In this document: one piece after another, positions 57,593 through 64,000 of the stretch
How the letters are laid out: every line of letters starts with the position of its first letter
Numbering within the stretch: the stretch's first letter is position 1
Source: Diplolepis rosae
Lineage: Eukaryota; Arthropoda; Insecta; Hymenoptera; Diplolepididae
Reading direction: 5' to 3'
Length of the DNA stretch: 64,000 nucleotides
Assembly: GCA_030998225.1 (NCBI GenBank)
Contig: JAPYXD010000466.1
Coordinates: 7,791,001-7,855,000 of the forward strand
Program-made: the position numbers and the translations under genes
The notes under the pieces: generated by a model
Databases searched by the model: none
What the model was told of the DNA's origin: nothing
The model's input: only the letters and a program-made list of their open reading frames with translations

Positions 57593-58690
57593 AGTTCCTG
57601 CAGCTCAACCTCGGAAGGGGGAAGGATGCCCAGGCCCTTCTGATGCAGACTGCTAGGGAGAGGAGGGTCGATGTGCTGCTCATTAGTGAGCAGTACAAGT
57701 GGTCCGAAACCTCTGCTTGGTATCAGGATGCATCAAGGAGGGCCGGCATCCTTGTTTGTAACCCTGATTTGGGCGTCGAGGACTTCCTGGAGACCGACGC
57801 GGGGTTCGTTTGGGTGGAGGTGGCGGGTGTGCGTGTGTACAGCTGCTACTTCTCCCCCGGCGATCCCTTCGATGTCTTTGAGACCCAGATCCTCCTCCTT
57901 GAGGAAAGCCTCAGTCAGGCCATCGGGCGATCCCTCATAGGGGGTGACTTCAACAGTAAGTCGCCCGTTAACATCGCCACAAATGCAAGAAAAGGAACTG
58001 GTAAGCGTAAGGGATTCTGTGCGTTGATTAGCATTGACATACGCAATGCGTTCAATACCGCGAGATGGGACATCTGCATCGAGGCGATGATGCGGAAAAA
58101 GGTTCCAGACTACCTGTGGCGAATGATAGATGACTATCTGAGCGACAGGTGGGTGATATACGAGGGCGACAAATGGTCTCTTCAAGAAGAGATGACATGT
58201 GGCGCTCCTCAAGGGTCGCGGGTGGGTCCACTCGTTTGGAACCTCATGTACGATGACACGATGGTCCCTCTCATGCTCCAGTCTGAACGGTTCTGGACGC
58301 TCATCGAGTCATTCGTCACACTTGTGATGAAGACGAGAGAACTTGATGGGCGTCGAGAGCGAAACAACGGGGAGGGGCAGTAGAAATCGCATCGGGGCCT
58401 GCACCCGCGGTCCTGCGTCTCGGGTAGACTTGGCTGTCAGCGTCGTTCGGGGGTGGAATCTGTATGTTTTCTCCCCTGGGTGGCGCGGCTAGTCGGTTTG
58501 CCTAGTGGGCGTGTGGCCGCGGATGTAGGTTCCGAGCGAACGGATGACGGAAGAGTCGTACGCGACTTTAATGGAACCAACCACCGGTGAAGTTTTTTGG
58601 TTTTAACAGGTATGACTAGACCCGTCCTAGGAGAGTCCTGTACAACGTCTATAAAAGATTTTGCCATTTTTCCTCCTCACAAAAAAAAAA
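57208..58690 (+). mobile_element. Short LINE copy with three internal deletions and perfect TSD
   Basis: 5'-truncated at GGTCAC before the Lys-rich tract of ORF1, 3'UTR from 58384 and ~12-A tail. Deletions remove the zinc knuckles (~57558), the EN C-terminus to RT motif A (~57972) and the RT core to the C-terminus (~58256). All occur at short shared sequences, and the last two keep frame. Identical 15-bp duplications suggest a recent insertion. Confidence 0.9.
57589..58383 (+). CDS. Fused LINE ORF2 remnant, 264 aa, uninterrupted
   Basis: Endonuclease start MKFLQLNLGRGKDAQALLM with LLISEQYKW and GGDFNSKSP, fused to RT segment VNIATNARKGTGKRKGF, ISIDIRNAFNTARWD (motif A Asp), GAPQGSRVGPLVWN (motif B), then MYDD fused to the C-terminal MVPLMLQSERFWTLIES. 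It lacks EN catalytic His/Asp downstream, the FADD motif and the CCHC, so it cannot be an RT. An open frame over two junctions is unexpected for neutral decay but may be chance. Confidence 0.75.
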   Translation: MKFLQLNLGRGKDAQALLMQTARERRVDVLLISEQYKWSETSAWYQDASRRAGILVCNPDLGVEDFLETDAGFVWVEVAGVRVYSCYFSPGDPFDVFETQILLLEESLSQAIGRSLIGGDFNSKSPVNIATNARKGTGKRKGFCALISIDIRNAFNTARWDICIEAMMRKKVPDYLWRMIDDYLSDRWVIYEGDKWSLQEEMTCGAPQGSRVGPLVWNLMYDDTMVPLMLQSERFWTLIESFVTLVMKTRELDGRRERNNGEGQ

Positions 58691-58705
58691 AGTTAAAACA
58701 AATTT
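58691..58705. repeat. Right 15-bp target duplication of the short LINE
   Basis: AGTTAAAACAAATTT; the first A may belong to the poly(A). Confidence 0.9.
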
Positions 58706-59337
58706 CAGGTGAAAAATTAATGATTTCATAGTATTCTTTATCGTAGTGCTAAATAATCAAAGTTGCGAAATACGGCATTCTGATTAAAATTGAGTCTTAG
58801 AAGTATTTTTTCATTCCCTTGATTGTAAATTTTTTTATATTAAGCCAATTACAATAAAAATTGATTTGCGGAATGTTTTAGCTGTGTCACGTATCAATGA
58901 GTGTTATATTATATATTATAATTATATAATACTATTATGCTATTATATCATATAACACGTTTTATTGTTGTCGCTTGGGTCAAAATAAAATTTGTATTTT
59001 TTTATAATAAATTATTATTAACATCAATTGTAATCTGATTCATTTGGCTTGTCCTCTACCCGGTTAATTGTTAATTTTAACATAGTTAACATAGTTAACA
59101 TAGTTAGGGTAATTGGCTCTAGACTTTAGATAGGAAATGTATATTATAATTTAAAATTTAGGACGTCACAGCTGTCTTCATGTCAGATCTAATCTCAAAA
59201 ATAAAAAATTCAGAATTCATATTCATAATTAATAATAAACATTTTTAAAATTTTTGAATATTTAGTGATTTTGGGACTAAGCCATATATATTTATTGACA
59301 AGAAGAATTCAAGATCATTTTCAAAGTATAAAACATA
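58706..59337. other. AT-rich stretch with short repeats
   Basis: An AT palindrome (58910-58965) and a short ACATAGTTA tandem (about 59080-59106). No gene. Confidence 0.5.
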
Positions 59338-59673
59338 TTGCTTTTTGAGAAAGTAAATTTTAAACTTTCGAGTTTTTTATTTCCCAATTTCTATATTAAT
59401 TTCATTCTATTCATTTCAAAGAATCGATACGATAACACGAAGGGAGAAATATTTTCGCCTCATTTTTTTGTATATAAGGAAAAAAAAGATCTGACTACAA
59501 TAGCATATGAACAGTGGTCATGCTTTTATAGCAAGTTTCGTTCTTGCTATCCTGGTGAAAAATCCATACATTTTAATCAGGGATGCCTCCATGCTAAAAA
59601 GGTACTAAGTTTCATGCTTTTAGAGCAGTTATCACTACACTGGAGGGCGACTGCTGCGCTCTTTATAGGTTAG
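59338..59673 (+). CDS. 111-aa open frame, unrecognised
   Basis: Reads MLFEKVNFKLSSFLFPNFYI, then YKEKKDLTTIAYEQWSCFY and HFNQGCLHAKKVLSFML. Tyr/Phe/Cys-rich; may contain an exon, since TATATAAG-GAAAAAAAAGATCTG could be a splice context near 59475. No family motif, and low coding confidence. Confidence 0.25.
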   Translation: MLFEKVNFKLSSFLFPNFYINFILFISKNRYDNTKGEIFSPHFFVYKEKKDLTTIAYEQWSCFYSKFRSCYPGEKSIHFNQGCLHAKKVLSFMLLEQLSLHWRATAALFIG

Positions 59674-60279
59674 CAGGTTTACTTTTTTGTGGAGAAACTG
59701 CTCTTCCATAATTGTGTGAGAGCTGCTGCCCCGCAGGAGGAAACGCTGTTGCCCCAAATAGATAATGCAGCTGCGAGTCATAGAAACTGAGATTTGACTG
59801 TATTTTTCAATGAATAAATCGATTGTCTTTATATTTCTGAAATTCTCGTTAATTATTATATATCTTTCGAAGAATTTGTTTAATTTCTTAAAATGATGTA
59901 GAACTATTCAAAATCTCAATATTCAGGCTAGGTTATTTGTAAGTAGATCGCAATGCACCAAAAAGTTTTTGCATTTGCTTGACGATGCAGTGCAACTACA
60001 CTCCCTATTGGAAGGAGCGCTGTGCTCCTTCGACGTTAGTCAACTGCTACCCAAAAAAGGGGCAGTTGCTCACCCACAGAGGGAACGCAGCATGCCCAAA
60101 TGTATAGTCGCACAACTCTCCTCCGATAAACGCAACAGCTCTACCGCTAGGGGCAGCATCTTTACCAAATTTGTTTCCGTGTATTCATAAAAAATAATTA
60201 TCAAATATTTATTGAAGGTATGATTCAAATAATTCTTATTACAAATTGAATAATAAAGAATTTTGATAAGAATAAAAAG
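59674..60279. other. Moderately GC-rich unassigned stretch
   Basis: GCAGTTGC, GGGGCAG and CTGCTxCCC motifs recur in both orientations between 59640 and 60170, suggesting a decayed foldback. No gene assigned. Confidence 0.35.
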
Positions 60280-60350
60280 TTTAACAGCATCTAGAATTGA
60301 ACCCACAGAATTCAGCGTATAAGGCAAGAGTTCTACTAGGTGAACGCTGC
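60280..60350 (-). repeat. tRNA-like SINE fragment
   Basis: Minus strand reads CACCTAGTAGAACTCTTGCC, TTATACGCTGAA and the B box GGGTTCAATTC (60294-60304). A tRNA-like head without a foldable acceptor stem. Confidence 0.45.
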
Positions 60351-60630
60351 AACGCCTTGAAGCAGTTTGAAAAATGTATTGATTATGTTGTCATCTAGAT
60401 CTTGATTTGGTTCAAGAGTTTCCATATTCTCATAAGTAAGTTTTGCATTTTTTACAATTTTTTCAACTGTATACATATCTGATGGATAACTCAATTTCTT
60501 ATTAAAAGAACGTTGTGCTATATCCTGGTAGTATGTCTCATCTGGATTTACTTTTCGAATTACATCATGGCAATAAGATTCATCCATACCTAAATCTTCA
60601 CTTTGAACACACGAGTTTTACCTCCGGATA
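60336..60630 (-). CDS. Unrecognised minus-strand frame
   Basis: The frame is open upstream of the ATG at 60587 and reads CVQSEDLGMDESYCHDVIRK, NPDETYYQDIAQRSFNKK, TVEKIVKNAKLTYENMETL. It has protein-like composition, with a further possible upstream piece at 60640-60850 (IVHKKNSNLIKIVPQSTLV). It may be part of the unclassified gene at 61746-63088 or a separate repeat gene; the family is unknown. Confidence 0.35.
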
Positions 60631-61020
60631 TTGTGCCTGTTGATGCTACTGAGTTCGTGCGGTTAATCACATCAGGTGATTCTTCAACTAAAGTGCTCTG
60701 TGGAACGATTTTTATTAGATTAGAATTCTTTTTATGCACAATAAATTTCGGAAATTTGAAGAAACAATTTCTTTCTGACTGCTTTCTGTTCTATTCTTCT
60801 TCAGCTAGTAAAAGATCTTCCTTTGCATCTTTTTCCGTAGATTATTTTCCTCTCTTTCATATCGGTTTCTACTTTGGCGTGTGGTAATAGAAGGGAATTT
60901 AATATTTTTTAACCTAGGATGAACCAATTCTTCCAAGCTCATTATAAATATAGACTTTAATTCATTCGGAATTGATCGAAATCTTTTTTATTATATTGGA
61001 TATTCTATGCCATTTATGAT

Positions 61021-61663
61021 TTAAACAATATATCGGCCAAATGTCCCCCGAGACTTGAGCCAAAAATGCGCCTCATCAGAAAAGATGATTTTTTGATGAA
61101 AATTGGGATCATTTTCAATTGATTCCAGAGCCCAATCCGCGAACTCCCGACGCAAACGATGGTCATTAGGCTTCAGTTCTTGGGCCAGAATCATCTTATA
61201 GGGATGCAGGCCAAGATCCAATCGCAAAATACGCCAGGTAGTCATCCTGGACAGGCCCAATTCCTGAGATCGGCGTGGCACGGACAATTCACGGTTTTCC
61301 TCGATACTGGCCTGTACGGCGGCTATATTCTGTGTAGAACGTGCGGTACGCATACGATTTTTAGGCTTAGTATCCAATAGAGTAAATTCACTCTCCAACT
61401 TATCGATTATTCGACGAATTGAGAGCGCGGATGGAGCAGAATGACGACCATATTTTGCACGATATGCTCTTTGAACACCGACAAAACTTCTCGAATTTTG
61501 ATAAAATAATTGGACAATTTCCAAACGTTGTGGAAGCGTGAAACTACTCATGATTAAATGGCAAACCTTACTGATGACAACTGACAGCAGACGTCAAAAA
61601 TTTCAGTTCAAATGAGCCCGATAGGGACATTCAAAATCATATCACCCCTATTGGGAAACCCTT
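61021..61663 (-). mobile_element. Tc3-like transposon, 5' half
   Basis: The terminus near 61663 reads (minus) GGGTTTCCCAATAGGGGTG, then the transposase from 61551: MSSFTLPQRLEIVQLFYQNS, YGRHSAPSALSIRRIIDKL, SVPRRSQELGLSRMTTWRIL, ENDPNFHQKIIFSDEAHFWL (first catalytic D in FSDEAHF). After HFWL the frame ends in unrelated sequence. It has a DNA-binding HTH pair and one third of the DDE domain; the 3' half and second TIR are missing. Confidence 0.85.
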
Positions 61664-61739
61664 TACTTGCAGACCACGAAGAGAAATATGGCATAAGGTA
61701 TTCGAGAACGTAATCCAGAAAATTTTGTTGCCAGTATGG

Positions 61740-63090
61740 ATTCTTCTATTGGCATTTTTCGCCCAATTTTTGAATTTCTACAAATTCGCCTTTCTCGCGA
61801 CATTTGTTCGATGCATTCTTTGTGGCCTTATTGAAACAAGCCCAGTGTGGAGAACTGTGACGATACTTTTGGGTTTCAACAACAAAAAGAAATTCATCTT
61901 GTGTTCTGTCATCTGCACAATCAAGTTCATTATCTTCAGGTAGCGTTTCCTTCAAAACGTCTTTAACTGTTTCATTCAAATCTGAATGTTCATATTCAAT
62001 ACCGAACATGGTTACACCTTGGCAGGAAATATTCTTGGCAGTATCTAAATCAGTTGATTGTATCAATTTAGTGACCCACTTGAGTGAAAGAAAAATGTGT
62101 CTTTTTAGCATATGTAACTTCTTCTTTCTTTTGACAGTTTTCAAGATATGCAATGAACATATATGCAAAATCATAAAATACAAAGGGCCCTTGTCATCTT
62201 TTTTCAACAAGTAAAAAGTAAGCTTCAAGTATTGAGAAAAAGACATGTTATTAAATGCCCAGACAGCTGCATGAATAATTGCTAATCCAAAATCAGTTTC
62301 CATTTTCCTTATTACACAAGGATTTGTCTTTTGTCTTACAGCACGGGTAACGATACTTAAAAAAAGTGTTATGAAAGGAGCACTGAGATGTCGAAAGAAA
62401 TTCTGCGACTACAAACGAGCTGCGTTTCTCACTTGCATTAAGAATTAAAACATAGTACATTAGTTTTCCTTTAACACCCTGTGGAAGGGCGACCAAACGA
62501 CTTGTAGCATCCAAGTATGCCCACGTATCTTCAGGTGGTACGGAAACTAAATAATCTCTGTTTTTGCGTAAACATTACGACAGTGAAGGGTTTGATGCCA
62601 TATTGTTGAATAAATCCTGTATTATTTTAAGATTTCTATTTTTCCTTGTAGTCATTTATTAATTTCATCACAAATTTCCAGAAATCTTTATCTCGATCGT
62701 TGCCTGCGTTATAATGACCAGAAATTTTTTGTAAAATTTGCAAACCAGGAGTGTTATTTACATTTCCTTGATCAAGAATGTCTTCTGAGACATTATTTAA
62801 CATTTTCAAATTCATGACACTGGGAGATACTCCTTGCATCTCTTTCCCAAGTTCTAGACGTCTCTTTTGTCTTACAAATCTGCGATTGACATCGTCTTTA
62901 TCATGGCTAATTTCACCACCTCTAAAAACTTTTAATTTTACATCAGAGAAAGGTTCATGAATTGGAAATTCGCATATAAACTTAAAATTCGTGCAAATAC
63001 GGTTTTTGCATCGTGCTGCTACAATGAAATAGTTACCTTTTACTATTCCGGATTTATAAGCATAACACTTATGCCAATCGAATTTCAAAA
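61740..63090 (-). pseudogene. Unclassified DDE-like repeat gene, frameshifted
   Basis: From 63088: MKFDWHKCYAYKSGIVKGNY, CKNRICTNFKFICEF (two Cys pairs, zinc-binding-like), GGEISHDKDD, GVSPSVMN, then across a break YLDATSRLVALPQGVKGKL (possible first D, ~62510), ETDFGLAIIHAAVWAFN (possible second D, ~62300), and a long tail to 61746. The layout resembles transposase-like proteins common in insect repeats; the superfamily is uncertain. Breaks near 62570 and 62300. Confidence 0.45.
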
Positions 63091-63640
63091 CACATCCCGG
63101 ATATAAAATTACAAAAGCGTTATTAAATTCATCGCACTATCCTAATTTCATGCGAAGTTTATCAGTTTGCCAATTTGGGTGGAATGGATCATAGTTCATT
63201 CTACTTTCATGAGACTAAAGGGCATTGTAGAAGAATAGAAATTCATTTTACTATAAAAAGATTGTGAAGTGGATTTTACCTTTTCCGTAAAATAGACGGG
63301 CAAAACGGGATGAATTTAAATACTAAATCTTAAATATCCGTACATATATCTACCCAAAATATCTTGATAAAGATTTATTTTTTAGTGAAGACCCAACACT
63401 AAAGTAAAAGTATTACTATTCATAATTTATCGCTGTTAAATAAGAACTTTGGCTGTTTTAGACTTTCGATGAGTGTCTGCTGTATTTTGTGATTTGATTA
63501 AGGTATTCGACCAATCGTCTAGCAAATAAAATCACTCTAATCTAAATTATGGTTCTGTCCAATTGTGCCTACATGTCCCATTGTAACCAACTTTCCCCTA
63601 CTAACAAATGATGCATTTAACTTATTCCAAAGTAATTCAC
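63091..63640. other. Intergenic or intronic AT-rich stretch
   Basis: No frame or repeat identified. Confidence 0.4.
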
Positions 63641-63892
63641 TTAACATACTTCATCATTGATAACAGCAATCAATGTTAGAAGTTGATATACTTCCGGAAT
63701 TCTCGGCGTCATTTTGAATGTGCCATCAATGTGGACTTCTTCTATGTCACTGAGTTCACGTAGAAACTTATTGTTGTAAAAAATTAATGAACTGGACTTA
63801 TCCTTCGCCGTCATCAACTGTTGTTCCAAGTTCATTTTATTTTTATCATCACTTAAAAACAATAAACCATTATTATAAAATCTAAAATACAT
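63641..63892 (-). pseudogene. Second MULE transposase exon
   Basis: Reads SSSLIFYNNKFLRELSDIE, EEVHIDGTFKMTPRIPEVYQ, LLTLIAVINDE followed by a GT, closely paralleling exon 3 of the gene at 32264 (LLFYNNDLLVNI, EIHIDGTFKSRPRVPGVYQ) and keeping the first catalytic Asp. The splice position after the block is conserved. The rest is absent or beyond the window. Confidence 0.75.
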
Positions 63893-64000
63893 ATTGACAA
63901 AGGGCGGTTCTTCTCTTCACTATCGTAAAAATGTTTCGACATATTTAATTTAATGCATTGGCTTCGATAAAGTATTTCACGTCTAATGATAAACAAAACA

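Noticed and set aside
57541..58260. Spliced LINE RNA as the cause of the deletions
   Set aside because: Deletion borders lack GT-AG pairs; a good donor-like CAGTAAGT near 57953 is not used. Short shared sequences at the joins fit microhomology better.

Overview
The window is eukaryotic, AT-rich and made almost entirely of transposable elements. It holds an R1-clade-like LINE, piggyBac, mariner/Tc3, hAT, THAP/P-like, Helitron, Penelope-like and MULE relics, tRNA-derived SINEs, MITEs and GT-AG introns of insect size. This mix suggests an arthropod, probably an insect and possibly a hymenopteran. The taxon is inferred from TE content only. I recognise no conserved host gene with confidence.

Layout. 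1-14163: a piggyBac relic split by an R1-clade-like LINE (629-12536, 14-bp target duplication with one mismatch). The LINE is itself broken by about 6.7 kb of AT-rich repeats, MITEs, SINEs and a mariner fragment. An inverted piggyBac half follows to a TTAA at 14160. 14164-17035: a decayed repeat-encoded gene interrupted by a SINE, then a small TIR element carrying a Crypton-like N-terminus and GC-rich hairpins. 17036-20306 and 43651-46843: inverted arms of a Penelope-like locus, holding LTRs, a Gly/Arg-rich terminal exon and a hammerhead-like motif. 46844-54394: a small LTR-like element, a hAT relic, a LINE fragment and a THAP/P-like element. 54395-64000: a Helitron helicase relic, a short LINE copy with perfect 15-bp target duplications, a Tc3-like transposase, an unclassified DDE-like relic and a second MULE exon.

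The main discovery candidate is 20307-43650: one 23,344-bp DNA transposon. Its ends are inverted (GGACGTGTATC...GATACACGTCC) and flanked by an exact 8-bp duplication, AATTTCAG. The uninterrupted target survives in the mirrored Penelope copy at 18917-18924. Each terminal inverted repeat consists of about 290 bp of near-identical end sequence, an array of a 90-bp satellite (about 110 units left, about 12.6 right), and a 0.77-0.96 kb inner block. Between them lies a seven-exon FLYWCH-MULE transposase gene (32264-40539) with a D-D-E triad. All but one exon junction are phase-consistent, and a single extra base near 39056 accounts for the exception. The layout recalls Drosophila Foldback/NOF elements (tandem-repeat TIRs, MULE-type transposase) at much larger scale, with introns that have collected MITEs and a mariner.
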